From NCBI GenBank assembly GCA_905250115.1, contig CAJNOI010000045.1, positions 186,001 to 250,000 on the forward strand: a stretch of DNA of 64,000 nt, given 5' to 3'. The position numbers and the translations under genes are program-made. The notes under the pieces were generated by a model. That model ran no database searches. It had not been told where the DNA came from and worked only from the letters and a program-made list of their open reading frames with translations. Position 1 is the first letter of the stretch, and the number at the start of each line of letters is the position of its first letter. Shown in pieces: positions 1-11,995 of the stretch. Source of the stretch: Adineta steineri. Taxonomy: Eukaryota > Rotifera > Eurotatoria > Adinetida > Adinetidae.

Positions 1-171
1 CTAAGTCCAATAATCAAAAACAATCAAAAACCGTAAATCACTCGAAAATTTAGTATCGTTCTATATAATTTGGAAACTCTTGAGAATTTCTGTTACTGAT
101 CATATTCTTAACGCTTAAATGATCTTGTATGTATCATACCCAGTCTTTGTCAAATATCTCTTATTTCTTAG

Positions 172-336
172 TTTCTTCGACAAGCACAACCACAACAACC
201 AGTGCCACCACCAGTATCACTACCACCAAGATAATCACTACTAGCAGAAGCACGGCAACAAGTACAAGTGCAGATATAACAATTACTACGACAATTAGCA
301 CGATCTTTTCGCCAGTAACAGTTTCTTCTCCAGCGG
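172..336 (+). CDS. Possible Thr/Ser-rich exon upstream of the FG-GAP gene
   Basis: An open stretch of mostly Thr, Ser and Ile codons follows a good acceptor (TTATTTCTTAG ending at 171). A GT at 337 leaves one spare base, which matches the phase needed by the next exon at 717, so it could be the low-complexity linker before the FG-GAP domain. The donor is weak (GTTCGT) and no first exon or signal peptide is seen before it within the window. The reading frame closes at 359 if unspliced. It could also be non-coding low-complexity DNA. Confidence 0.35.
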
Positions 337-716
337 GTTCGTATATCAAGACTATCTAACTTTTTTTTTCGCATGACGTTTTGATATAATGAAAGCCAGA
401 GCTCATGAAGTTTTGTTCATGACTTCTAAAATGAGACGCCTGGCTTACTATAACTTGATGGTGTGGATATCATTTATAGATCACATTGACAACCTCAAGA
501 GATAACTTTAGAATTCTTTGAATGGTAACGAATAATTTAAAAACAAAGGTTATTATAAGTCGCTTTCATAAAAAATAATTAGTTGTTTTTAAAAGTTGAG
601 CCATTGATGCACGACAGACTTAAAATTCGTATACATTACCAGTACATATTGATGACTTGAGAGACTAAAGAAAATGTTTTTTGCTTAATCTTTATTTTAT
701 TGGTTTCTTCTATTAG

Positions 717-1792
717 TCGTATCGTGTACAAATTTGACCTTCGCAACAGCAGTTCCATATGCAGTTGGAGCCAGCCCTAGGATGGTTGCTATTCGGGATT
801 TCAATGGCGACGGAATACTTGATTTTGTCGTTGTCAATGGTAATGGAAATACTGTAAGCGTACTCCTTGGAGTCGGGAATGGGCGTTTCGGATCGCAAAC
901 AACATTCCCAACTGGTCTTAGCCCATTCTCAATCGCTGTCGGTGATTTTAATAGCGATGAGCGGCTAGATCTTGCCGTTGTCAACAAAGGTGACAACACC
1001 ATGAGTGTATTATTTGGAACTGGTAGTGGAAGTTTTGGACCGCAAATAATTTACGCCACTAATCCCTCCCCATTCTATATCGTTGTCGGAGACTTGAATG
1101 GGGATAGCCGATTAGATCTTGTTGTTGCGAACTACTATTCGAGCAATGTGGGTGTGTTTCTTGGGGTTGACAATGGAAATTTCGGACCACAAACAACATA
1201 TCCCACTGTCGGTACTCCAACCTTCATTGGTATCGATGATTTCAATGGTGATGCTCATTTAGATCTTGCCATTATCAGCTACAACTGGGCCACAGTAAGT
1301 GTGCTACTTGGAACCGGTACTGGGGCTTTTCGATTACAAACAACGTTTTCAACTAGTTTTGCGCCGTACAGCCTCGCTATCGGTGATCTTAATGGCGATG
1401 GTCGAGTAGATCTTGTCCTCGGTAGCATCAAACCCTTGCTGTACAGCGTGGGTGTATTTTTTGGCAACGGTAATGGATCTTTTGGATTACAAACTACGTT
1501 TTCTGGTGGGTCGACTTCTAGACCGGCATGGATCACTATTAGCGATTTCAATGGTGATGGTATAACAGATATTGCAGTCTCCAACTATCTCTCCTCAATA
1601 CCCAACGTTGGAGTGCTCCGTGGAACCGGTAATGGATCTCTTGTATTACAAACCACAATTGCAACTGGATCTAGTTCTTCATTGACTGGAATTGCTGCCG
1701 CTGATTTCAATAACGATGGCCGACTAGATCTTGTTGTGTGCGATAATAGTGCAAATAAACGTGTGAACATTTTTCTCAATACATGTACATGA
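717..1792 (+). CDS. FG-GAP/VCBS repeat protein, C-terminal exon
   Basis: This 3' exon starts after the acceptor TCTTCTATTAG and reads to a TGA. It encodes about 358 residues with seven repeats of about 50 residues. Each repeat carries a calcium-loop motif such as DFNGDGILD, DLNGDSRLD or DFNNDGRLD, followed by a strand of the type VSVLLGTGxGxFG. This is the integrin-like FG-GAP/VCBS beta-propeller family, usually extracellular and Ca2+-binding; seven blades would close one propeller. The first in-frame ATG lies within the repeats, so the exon cannot start the gene; 5' exons lie upstream, perhaps including the Thr-rich exon at 172-336 or beyond the window. Ligand and role cannot be told from sequence. 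These genes are numerous in bdelloids (from memory). Confidence 0.8.
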
Positions 1793-2543
1793 GAGAGATC
1801 TTAATTCGGACTTTTTTTATTGCTTAATGTTCTCATTTTGCGCTAAATGCTTTCAATATCTTATATAAATGCTTTTTATCAATCACTTGCTCATCATTTC
1901 AAAAATAAACTACATTTATCTTAATCTGAATTATTCTTCTATGTTGTGGGTAAAGTTGAATACTGACTAGAAATCTGGAAAGTATAACAAGGTGACGAAA
2001 TGAAAAGAACAAAAACCAGTGGGATTTATGAAATATCATGTTATGAATAATGAGAGAATTTTTTAAAAAAGTTAACCTAAGTCTAACAAAGAATGAGATT
2101 TAAATGGAATTAACTAATATTCCAAAGCAATCTTAATCATCGATAAGCGAGAATTTGTATTAAATTAATGAAAAAAAAACATATGAAATACTATCTAGTT
2201 TCTATATTAGTGACACAATATCTAGTTTAACTGAAAGAATTCCTAGTAAACGGTACACACATAAACATGGGGATAGTGTCAATAGAATAGTACCCATAAT
2301 GAAAGTGTGAGTGCTATATTCATATATTAACCAAATCCATAGCAGAACCCACACCCACAACTTCAAGATGATTATGATAAATGAATTGCTTCATTTCTTC
2401 AACAACTGATTGTTTTATGGCAAAAAAAAGATTTATTAATAAAGCTCTAGGGTATTTTCTTGCGTTAACTATTTTTCAGTGACTGGAAAACATCAAAATG
2501 TGTTTGTAATGTATCATTATTTGATGAACGATCATTTGAAGAT
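1793..2543. other. Intergenic, AT-rich, no gene seen
   Basis: No coding signal on either strand. A degenerate telomere-like pair (GTGTGAGTG near 2306 and ACCCACACCCACAA near 2348) lies here. The rest is AT-rich filler. Confidence 0.5.
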
Positions 2544-2610
2544 GAAGGGTGTGGGTAAGGGTAAGAGCAAGCATGTGGGTGAGAGTAAGGATAAGGGTGT
2601 GAGTGTGTAT
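2544..2610. repeat. Telomere-like G-rich tract
   Basis: A run of GGGTGTGGGTAAGGGTAAG, GTGGGTGAGAG and GGGTGTGAGTGTG words resembles degenerate TGTGGG telomere units. The antisense ORF across it is a His/Pro/Tyr-rich by-product of the repeat. Confidence 0.6.
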
Positions 2611-2637
2611 AAGGATTCATGGAATAATATTCTCCAA

Positions 2638-2711
2638 GGGGATAAAAGCGGTTTCTAGGAACTGCAAGGATCCATAGGATCCGAGGAATCAGGAACTGCT
2701 TTTTTCCCTGA
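2638..2711. repeat. GGATCC/GTTCC fold-back repeat
   Basis: The ends are inverted: AAAGCGGTTTCTAGGAACTG on the left and CAGGAACTGCTTTTTTCCC on the right, with GGATCC words between. It belongs to the same family as 3038-3175 and 30410-30562 by its shared ends (purine run, AAAAAGCGG, then TCCTGG or TTCCTG). Confidence 0.6.
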
Positions 2712-3000
2712 ATTGTTACACTTTTTTCTAGGAAAAAATTATTTTTTGTTTGTGTTGTTACATTTTTTCCCGGAAAAAACCTATCCATCATCATAATTAC
2801 ATTCTCTTTGTTGGAAGAATTTATTTTCACTCATTCCTGCATTCTCTTTCCAGAAAGAAAACTTATTTATTCTCATCTTCGCAACCTTTCCCGGAAAAAA
2901 ACTCATCTATCATCAATCCTACATTTTGATTGGCAAAACTATTTTTCATGTTCTAGTTTTTACATTCTCCTTCTTGAACAAAATTATTCGCACTCCCATA
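2712..3000. repeat. Degenerate ~41-bp tandem repeat
   Basis: About seven diverged units, each opening with TTACATT or TGCATTC, then a pyrimidine run, CCGGAAAAAA or a variant, and an ATC/CAT-rich tail. Units are roughly 38-44 bp. Confidence 0.5.
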
Positions 3001-3037
3001 CGAAGAGAAGCAAACCATTTCAGAGGTCGTTGATAAA

Positions 3038-3175
3038 CGGAAAAAAAGGCGGTTCCTGTTTCCTCGGATCCCGTAGATCCTCGCAGTTCTTAATGGTTTC
3101 TTATAGTTACTGATGATTCCGGACAGTTCCTAGCAGTTCCAAAGAGGGAAAAAGTGGTTCCTGGAAGCCATCAGG
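3038..3175. repeat. GGATCC/GTTCC word repeat
   Basis: Starts with GGAAAAAAAGGCGGTTCCTG and holds many CAGTTCC, GATCC and GATTCC words. A second copy of the end (GGGAAAAAGTGGTTCCTGG near 3153) is in direct orientation. Relative of 2638-2711 and 30410-30562. Confidence 0.5.
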
Positions 3176-3199
3176 AACTGATAGGACCTATAAGAGTCT

Positions 3200-3247
3200 A
3201 GGATGTGGGTGCGTGTGTTATATTTATCTCATACTCACACCCTCAAT
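3200..3247. repeat. Telomere-like fold-back
   Basis: GGATGTGGGTGCGTGTG pairs with ACTCACACCCTCA after a short AT spacer. A right half of the same kind (CTCATACTCACACCCTCAAG) recurs alone at 3516-3535. Confidence 0.6.
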
Positions 3248-3276
3248 TATTAAACAGTCGATTTATTGACAATATT

Positions 3277-3376
3277 NNNNNNNNNNNNNNNNNNNNNNNN
3301 NNNNNNNNNNNNNNNNNNNNNNNNNNNNNNNNNNNNNNNNNNNNNNNNNNNNNNNNNNNNNNNNNNNNNNNNNNNN
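3277..3376. other. Assembly gap (100 N)
   Basis: Run of 100 N, placed inside the telomere-like repeat-rich stretch and flanked by two copies of the ACTCACACCCTCA half element. Confidence 0.99.
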
Positions 3377-4208
3377 CACACCTACCAATTCTATAGATAT
3401 TGTCATGAGAGAAGCGATTGATATTTTTCGACATTGATGAAATATATGTTGTGTTATATTATGTTAGTGATGTGATGTGTTACTACTTTATTTTTCTATT
3501 AAGAAGGCAATTCATCTCATACTCACACCCTCAAGATGGTTCTGACAGCATACCAATCGCCTCAAAGAGAATATTTGACGTGTTAATTTGAAACTGTAAA
3601 TCCTTGAACTTTCCTTATAAACTATTATTAGCAATTGGATTGCTATTCTGCTCGATAACAATTTTTAAACTAATTTTTCAAAAACTAAATGAATTCAGTT
3701 GAATTTACACGTATAGAATGATCGATTACATAAATTTATTAATAAGATAAAAAGCAAACCAATGTTAAATGATATAAACTGAATTATGAAATGAATTTAA
3801 AAATAAATATTAGTTTATATTAGTTTTTTCATTAATTGAATAATTGAGCAAATGATAAGTAACACCCATGTGGGACGATAATTCATACAAGCATATGATG
3901 ATTCACTTGTTGTTGCTAAAAGAAAAGATCAATTTTCAATTTTTTATCAGGATTAATTATTTCGAAAAGTAAATCATTTTTATCTGCTTGAGATATTGCA
4001 CTGATCAGAAAAATAAATATTTAGAATCATTTTAATCGATTCAACGTTATTTATAGATGATATCTTTTCCTTACTGAATACAGTTGTTGTTGATGGGTGG
4101 GTGAGGATTCATCTTTTCTTTGCATTCATGGACATCCACATCCATGTTCTTTTAATGTGTTTTATAGTGTTACATATTTATTATTGAAAAAATCATATAA
4201 ATACTTAC
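3377..4208. other. AT-rich region 3' of the NHL gene
   Basis: No confident gene. The 3' end of the minus-strand NHL gene may lie here, but I could not place a terminal exon with a matching phase. A weak GGGTGGGTGAGG tract is at 4095-4112. Confidence 0.4.
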
Positions 4209-7200
4209 TAAAAAGACTAAGCCTGACATTGTTTGGCCCAGAGATAAAAATAGAGAAGTTTCCAGTGATTTTAGGACTGCGTGTTGTCACAACCAATATG
4301 TATCGAGTGTTGATCTCGAGATCGATGATTAATTTGAATTGTCCATCATTACATTCACCTCCATGTGATAGGAGTAAATTTTCAAATGGCTTTAGAGGAT
4401 TGAAATCATTTTTGTAGATATACCCATATGCATTAATATTACTTTCACTCCAAAGAACATACAAACCCGTTGTATTAACATGAGTTTGTAAAGCTTCATA
4501 ATGATATTCTGGCACTAGAGAATCTCGATGATATGTTGGGCTATTATCAGTTAATTTTGATGGATATATTAATTGAATATTTACTGGATTACCTTTTCAA
4601 TAAAAAAGAAGTGAAATAGTTCTTAGAATTTCGATACTATTACAAACTTCTGTCTCTCACAATCCATTCAGAAAATATTTATTGGCTAATAAAAAAAGAA
4701 ATAGTTCACCAACGATTCGTTGATAAAACTATTATCCAACATCGATAAAAGCGAAATCTTTGAGATTTTTTTGTGAAAATTAAAATTTACAAATAGAGGT
4801 TAGTAACTATATCAAACCTACACCCTCCAAATGAGTGTTCTGAAATCAGTATGTCACGGAAATCTAAAAGTGCTGAGCTACAGCAAGATACTCTTTGGAT
4901 TTTCAGCATTGGGCTCTTAAATGTTTCCAAACATCTTGTTGACTATTCTATTAAAAAAAATTTCATCCAATATTTGTGGAAACTGAACAGTGTTTAACTA
5001 CTGAGATACGGGTAACAAAATATATGAATAGCTACTCTGTTAGATTATATAATATATAGCACAGATATCTATATACTTACTATGACGCTCGAGAATAACT
5101 TTCTTTTTACCCAACGCAACAATCGAAAATTCTCCAGTGTCTTTTGAATCATATGTTGTCACAACCAATATGTATATCATGTCAACATCAAGATAAATAT
5201 CAAGTTTAAACTGAATATCAGAGTCACGGGCATAATCTCGATCGAGCAAATTCTCTAATGGATCAAGCGGATTAAATTTGTTTTTGTAAATAAATCCATA
5301 CGGATCGATGCCACCACTACCACGAAAACTGTAGTAACCACTTTCAATCACCTTCACTTGAATTGATTCATAATAAAAAATTTCTTTCTGACAATCTCGG
5401 TGATAAATTTGGTTTCTGTTAGTCAATGATGATGAATAGATATTTTGGACAACCCACGGAGTATTGTCTAAATAAACAATAAAATCAATTGAAGTTTATC
5501 ATGAGTACACAGGCATGCAAGTCTTTTTGAATAAAAATTTGTATTCGCTTTAAATATACATTCCTAATTTATGGAACTGATAATCCGTATTCTAGAAGCA
5601 AAGAAGACTGTTTCTCAATCACAAAGCATTTGCAATGATTTTGAAAAGAGAATATATTATGTAGGTCGAACAGTGTCTAAGAGAATCTAATCAAATTCTT
5701 TAATCAACAAGCAAAGCATAATGTTTGTCTTTTACATGAAATTTAAAAATTCGAAACAAAATCTGATCAGTGAAAAGAGAGCGAAGCTTCTAATAGAACA
5801 TAATATTGTTTACGTTCATCAGATAGTTTTTATGTAATGTCTAAGAAGTTCTGTTTTGTTCTTTGAATGACAATCAAATTCTTCGATGATTTTCTAATCT
5901 GATAGTTATCTTTACATCTTGAAAGATGAGAAAGTTTAAAAGAAGAATATTTATAATCAATTGAAGTTTCATATTTAAAATGAATTTACTAATTTTATAT
6001 TGAAATTCTTAAATTAATCAATTATTTCATTTACACAAATCTATTGTTTTTCGATCAAAGAAGTTTCATGCAGAGTATTTTCTTTTGCTTCGAACCTCAG
6101 ATTCTTCTAACGAAAACTATACAGCTTCCACTGTCAATATTTACATCTCATCATCTTATTCGATTATATTCCAACTTACTACAATATCTTTTCAAATATT
6201 TAAATTTTTGAATTCGATGATTTCTTTGATCAGCCACAAAGATGTTTCCAGAACCATCGAAACTAAGACTAGATGGATTTGATAATTGATTGGATTGTGA
6301 ACCCACCCCAGAGCATCCAACTACACATCGAAAACCATTTAAACTTGACCTAACAATGCGATGATTGCCAGAATCCACAATGAATAAATATTTCTCAGCA
6401 TCTAATATGATTCCACTTGGACAACGAAGTGTAATTGTTGGATTTAGTGATGTACTTCCAGCTACTGTGATACCATTTGATTCTCCCGACTGAAACAACT
6501 GAACTCGATTATTTCCACAATCTGCTACATATAAATCCAAATTTACATCAACAAAGATTCCACGAGGACTATCGAGTTGATTCGAGGCTGACCCTGGAAT
6601 ACCTGTTCCAGCAGCAACACGGTTTGAAGCCATCACAGCATCATTTAATGATCTTTTGACTACTTGATCATAACTATACATTGAACAGTAAAGAGTATCA
6701 TTGATATCGACAAACAAACCATAACATGATGTACTGACATTCATCACTGTAACAAAGTTATTTGTTTTTGCACTCCATCTTTGTACTTGAGCATTCTCAT
6801 ATCCATCATCAATATAAATATCACCATTCGATGTCACGAAGAGCGAATTGGGTCCTATAAAACTACCGGGAATGATCATTGTTGGATTGACATTCTCTTC
6901 TTGCCACATTACAATTGTGTTATTTTCTCGATTAACGACATAAATTGTGTTGTTTGTGTTCACAAATACGGTGTTAGGCTCTTCACCAACAATCGATTGA
7001 TTAACAAAAGTACTTGCAGTGGGATTCCAAATGGCTGTTGGACAAAACTTTGGTTGATTGAATGAAAGAGCTAAAGACGAAAAAATATAAAGAATATTAG
7101 AGAAGAACTATAAACTAAATGAAATTGCAGATGTGGATGTGAGCGAGTATAAATGACGGATAAATTACATGTTGACACCCACACCCACACCCACCGTTTA

Positions 7201-8550
7201 CATATTATTTTAATTTATCTTTTATTTTTAAACAAATGCTTTATCAACCATTTTTTTTCTTTAGTTTTTTCTATTAAAATATCTTGTTTTACTTCTGCTA
7301 CTGACCTATCCACATGTCTTCATCTTATTTAACTTTACTTCAACTTACCAGAGGAAACTTTCATCAATAAAAATTTTTGAATTCGAGAATTCACTTGATC
7401 AGTAACCAATATGTTTCCAGGATGATCGAAACTCAAACTAACTGGATAATTCAATTGATTGGATTGTGTACCACTTCCATAACATCCAACTAAACATCGA
7501 AAACCATTCAAGTCTGAACCAACAATACGACCATTGAATTGATCCACAATGAACAAGTACTTCTCAGCATCTAATATGATTCCACTTGGACAACTAAGTG
7601 TAATTGTTGGATTTAGTGATGTACTTCCAGCTACTGTGATACCATTTGATTCTCCCGACTGAAACAACTGAACTCGATCATTTCCACAATCTGCTACATA
7701 TAAATCCAAATTAACATCGACAAAAATTCCAAGAGGACTATTGATCTGATCCGAGGCTGATCCGTAAATACCTGTTCCAGCAACAACAAGATTTGAATTC
7801 ATCACAGAATTACTTAATGATCTTTTCACTACTTGATGTTGATTATAAATTGAACAATAAAGAGTATCATTGATATCGATAAACAAACCGCCACATGATG
7901 AGTTGACATTCATTACCGTAACAAAGGCATTTATTTGTGCTATCCATTTCAGCACTCGATCATTTCCCTGGCTATCATCAATATAAATATCACCATTTGA
8001 TGTTACAAAGAGAGACAAGGATCCAGTTAAATTGCCGTGAATGATCTTTGTTGAATTGACATTCTCTTCTTGCCACATTACAATTCTCTTATTTTCTCGA
8101 TCAGCGACATAGATTGTGTTGTTTGTGCTTACAAAAATGGCGTAAGGATTTGCACCAACAATCGATTGATTAGCAACGGTAATTCCATTGGAATTCCACG
8201 TGGCTGTTGGATGAAACTTCGGTTGATTAAATGAAGATGCTTAAAGAAAAAAATTTCTTAGATTTTATTTCAAAAGAGAACTTAAATTTCAGAAGCTATC
8301 ATATGATTTTAGGAAAAATTTAATATTCAAAATACTGAGGATAGGCGTGTTTTCTCGTAACCCACACCCTCAAGATCTGAACTCAGTTTAAAGTTATTTT
8401 TTTACAAATGTTGGGTTGTTTTGGACACAAAATTTGAAATAAAATATAAATACAAAAGATCATTTGTAAACAATAATGATTACCCGATGTTTGATTAATC
8501 AGAACCAAAAAAATCAGCACAAGAACATTAACATTATTTTCTGTTATCAT
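4209..8550 (-). CDS. Secreted NHL-repeat protein, five exons, 3' end unresolved
   Basis: Exons on the minus strand: 8550-8484, 8239-7349, 7070-6180, 5467-5081 and 4592-4209. Exon 1 encodes a signal peptide (MITENN then a VLVLIFLVLI core). Exons 2 and 3 are each 891 bp and start with A[SL]SFNQPKF. They encode NHL beta-propellers with units such as YVADCGNNRVQLF and ADQRNHRIQKF. Exons 4 and 5 encode a shorter repeated module with motifs YYESIQV, DPYGFIYKN and YILVVTTY. Every intron is phase 1 and the donors are mostly GTAAGT, so each internal exon is a symmetric 1-1 module. The reading frame stays open through all five exons. NHL propellers usually bind ligands or proteins; the export signal suggests an extracellular or surface role. 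After 4209 the frame needs another exon, so the C terminus is missing. Alternative: two tandem genes, but no second signal exon is seen between exons 2 and 3. Confidence 0.8.
7128..7195. repeat. Telomere-like fold-back inside the NHL gene intron
   Basis: GATGTGGATGTGAGCG on the left and GACACCCACACCCACACCC on the right, lying in the intron between the two 891-bp NHL exons. Confidence 0.6.
8337..8374. repeat. Telomere-like half element
   Basis: GAGGATAGGCGTG then CCCACACCCTCAAG, in intron 1 of the NHL gene. Imperfect left arm. Confidence 0.5.
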
Positions 8551-10407
8551 ATTGTAAAAACAATTTTTATTTTATGGTCACAAATAATAACGAATAGTGA
8601 GACTTTTATAATTCGCTAGAAAGTCAATATTGTTGTTCGATAAAAACAAGTGGCGTTAATTCTTTATTTTTTTCCTTTCGCTTCTTATTATCAACAAATA
8701 TTATATAGACGAAAAGTATAAAAACCAATATTTTGTCATATTACTTTACATTAGTTGTTAATACATAAAGAGAACTATTATTTCATATATACTTCAATTA
8801 TAAAAAGAATACAACATATTAAGGTTCTATAAGATATAGACTATCTGAAGTCTAAAATGTATTGTTTTCAGTTCAAACGAAGTATAATGATCTATTCGAA
8901 TGAATATCAGTATATGGTATTAAAATTAATTATTAGAAAAATAATAAATAGAATTTTAATGCCACCCTGCCTATAAAAGATTCTTCGTAATTAAATTAAT
9001 TTTTTTAATAATAAATCTTAGTAAACAATATGATAAAGAAAAGAAAAAAGATTTCCTCGAACTATCTTGATTTTCAAAGTGTATATAGCTAAGGATGAAG
9101 ATGAATGTTGTACACATCCATTATTCATCTACTTAAAACCATATTCACCAACAATCTGAAAAATGAGACGCCCGCTTAATCCCTTTTGAAATATATACAG
9201 AGAAGGAGAGAAGTAAAAAATAAGTAGAAGATCAGATGACTGCAATAAATATAAAAAGAAAAGTGATATCTACTGATCAATATATGAATAATATAAAAAT
9301 ACAAAAAACCTCGGACTTTATTCGAGAGTTATGTGCACTATACAAAGTTTATGAGATAGATGAGTCGTCCAAGAATTTAAGGAAGAAAGAGCGGAATTCG
9401 GTCATTTTAGAGGTTGGGTGTGGGTGTAGATGTGGGTGGGTGTGAATGCAGATGCAACAAGAAAAAAATCCTTCCACACCCGCACCCTCAATTTCATAGT
9501 TATCAGACAAATTGAGAATGTGATAATTTCAGTTTTTAACGGTAATATACAATTTCTTTAATGAAAAATAGGACGTTATTAACATTGAATTTGAAAGATG
9601 AAACAAAATGTTTCGAACTTGTGAATATATGTATATACCAATATTCTACTCAGTATACTTGTAGTTTTAAATAACTTCCTTATCTGAAATAAATAATTAT
9701 ATTTCTTAAAACCTTTTTATTATTTATAATTATTGCATAGACCACTGTCTTTTCACTATACAGAAGATTATCTATGAAACATTGCACATTTCGCCAAGAA
9801 CATTCTTGACAGATACTATATGATTATGCATTTATATTTTATTTCAAACCATAATTAAACAAATTTACACGAGCAGAAAGTAATTAACATGCTATTAATA
9901 AAGAACAGTAACTTTAATTAGTATTTATTATAGACTATATTTTTTTCATAATGATGCACTAAAATAATACAAGCATGTAATTTATTGTCGAGAAAAATAA
10001 TCTCTTTATACTCTTTCACCATAAAAAATGATAGAAATTTCAATTTATGTTAATTTTAAAGATAAAAGTATTCTATTGTCTTGAGATATACAAATGACTA
10101 AAATAAATAGATTTTTGACAAAGAATTGCTTCTATTAGAAGTATTTCGTTATCTTATTTTTAATCTATGTTGACAAAAAAAAACTGATTTTTATTAATAA
10201 TAGATAATCTAACTATTACGATTTAAGAATGTTTCAAATAGAATCAAATTAATTTCTACGTATAAGATTTTCTTTATAGATATTTATATTGTTTATTCAA
10301 CCGTTTTAGTTTTTTTTTTCCAGACACATGCACTCATTTTATTAATTCAGTTTATATATATATTATATGTTGCAGTTATATAGTTGAATTCAATTCAAAC
10401 TCCTATT
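8551..10407. other. Intergenic, AT-rich
   Basis: Lies between the divergent NHL gene (-) and 7TM gene (+) and should hold both promoters. No coding exon is seen. It carries the telomere-like fold-back at 9411-9490. The short open frame at 9236-9445 ends inside that repeat and has no recognisable content. Confidence 0.5.
9411..9490. repeat. Telomere-like fold-back
   Basis: GAGGTTGGGTGTGGGTGTAG plus GTGGGTGGGTGTG, a spacer, then CCACACCCGCACCCTCA. Just upstream (9382-9409) is GAAAGAGCGGAATTCGG, which matches GAAAGGATGGAATCCGG at 25609, also near a telomere-like tract. Confidence 0.7.
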
Positions 10408-11427
10408 ATGATTAGTGATCAAACAAAATCGAATGGTTTTATACTTAGTTCGATTTCTCTTGGCTTTAGTACATTTGCATATTTGATATCATGCATAATT
10501 TTTCTTATAATTATATATCATCTTTATTATAATCATGTAAAACGTGAAGACAAAATAACTGTTGTTCTTTGTAGTCATATATATTTAACAATTGTAATAT
10601 ATTCATCAATGTTAATATCAATGAATGTTCGATCAATATTGGGTGATTTGTATAATCAATATTTTAATTCGACATGGTGTATTTTTTCAGGATATTTAGC
10701 TATTGTAATCTTTGGTATGTTATACATGAATTTTCTAAATCAGGTAATTTGAAATAATAGAAATTAGAAAATTTATATATTCTTTTTTTTTGAATAATTT
10801 TAGGCATTATATCGTCTTATTCGAATTGTTTATTCTCAAAATAGATGGTTTCTATCTTTAAAATTATATATAATTTTACCAATTATAGAAATAATAATAG
10901 TAACACCTATTCTTCTAAGTGTTCTTATACCTTTGAATGGTGTAACATATTTACCAAATGATTACTTTTGTTATGCAACACTCACAAATATTCCCGGTGT
11001 TCTTTGTGCAGCAGTTGTTGTTTATATGTGTCCACTTTGTTGTATATCATTTATTTATATGCATATAACAAAATTTATTCGTCAACAAGGAAATATTCAA
11101 ACATTAATAATCAAACAACGGCAAGGTCGAGATTTACTTATTATTCGACGCATTTTAATTATTGTTATTATATTACTTATTCTTGGAATACCTGCAGTGA
11201 CTCTTGTATTTATGTTTATAATAACAGGTGAAGAGAATCCATTATTTATTCGAATTTCATTTTTCACAGTTAACATATCTCAAGCAGGATTGAGTGTCGC
11301 ATTACTTTTTTCTATTCCACAACTAAAAAATATTATTCTAAACTTACGAACAACAAAAACAGTGACGCCTGTAAATCAAGTTGTGCGAGGCACAATACAA
11401 TTGAAAACAATTGCTGGTACTCAATAA
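10408..11427 (+). CDS. Rhodopsin-like 7TM receptor
   Basis: Two exons (10408-10743 and 10804-11427) with a 60-bp phase-0 intron (CAG|GTAATT ... TTTTAG|GCA) give 319 residues. Seven hydrophobic segments can be counted, starting with ISLGFSTFAYLISCIIFLIIIY. The end of TM3 reads ALYRLIRIVY where class A receptors have DRY. A basic third loop (IIKQRQGRDLLIIRRI) precedes TM6, and a polar C-terminal tail ends at a TAA. The start is the first ATG in the open frame; an in-frame stop lies upstream. This looks like the many orphan class A receptors of rotifers; the ligand cannot be inferred. A polyadenylation signal (AATAAA) lies about 100 bp downstream. Confidence 0.8.
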
Positions 11428-11567
11428 TTTTTATGTGAGTATGTAAGTGAAGTTGTTCTTGATTATTATCGTTATAAGTATTGTTCGCAGTGAAAATAAT
11501 ATGTTGTGACACTTATTATTGTGTAGAAATAAATAAAGCTGTAGTATTAGTTGAACTAAGTTATAAA

Positions 11568-11628
11568 AGTGTGTGGGTGGGTGGGTGGGTTTAGTTTTTA
11601 TCTTCTTCTAATATCCACACCCTCACCA
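11568..11628. repeat. Telomere-like fold-back
   Basis: AGTGTGTGGGTGGGTGGGTG, then a spacer containing ATCTTCTTCTAAT, then CCACACCCTCA. The spacer resembles that of the copy at 37469-37525 (CTCTTCTTCTAGT). Confidence 0.7.
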
Positions 11629-11995
11629 TGCTGTATATACATGAAAACAGGAAATAGTAGTTTTAATTATCCGTTAATCTCTATTTTATTTTACCAAAAA
11701 AATGCAGTTCAAGTCTATAGCATAGATTCATGTTCAGTCGTAATATCATTCATTGGAGTTTGATTGCCGTTTTGAGTTATTGATCGTTTTGCTGTTTCCT
11801 AAAACAACGTCAACGACTATTTACTGAAAACTAGTCTATATGAACACTCACTTTTTTTTGATGAGTTACACGAGAATATCTCTTTTTGAGACACTAATAA
11901 TGATGGATCGATTATTTTTGAATCATTCACATCTACATAAACAAATATTAATTCAATTAGCAACAAAGTTTTTCTAATGACTATAAAGTTTTTAC

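Noticed and set aside
161..374. Two long minus-strand frames (Val-rich and Cys-rich) opposite the Thr-rich exon
   Set aside because: They are mirror images of the ACC/ACA-rich sequence; the plus strand has a phase-compatible exon.
2465..2830. Minus-strand frame of 121 codons rich in His, Pro and Tyr
   Set aside because: Its composition comes from the telomere-like tract at 2544-2610 read antisense; no conserved domain or splice context.
9236..9445. Plus-strand frame of 69 codons
   Set aside because: It runs into the fold-back repeat (ending CGCRCGWV from GTGTGGG units) and shows no homology I recognise.
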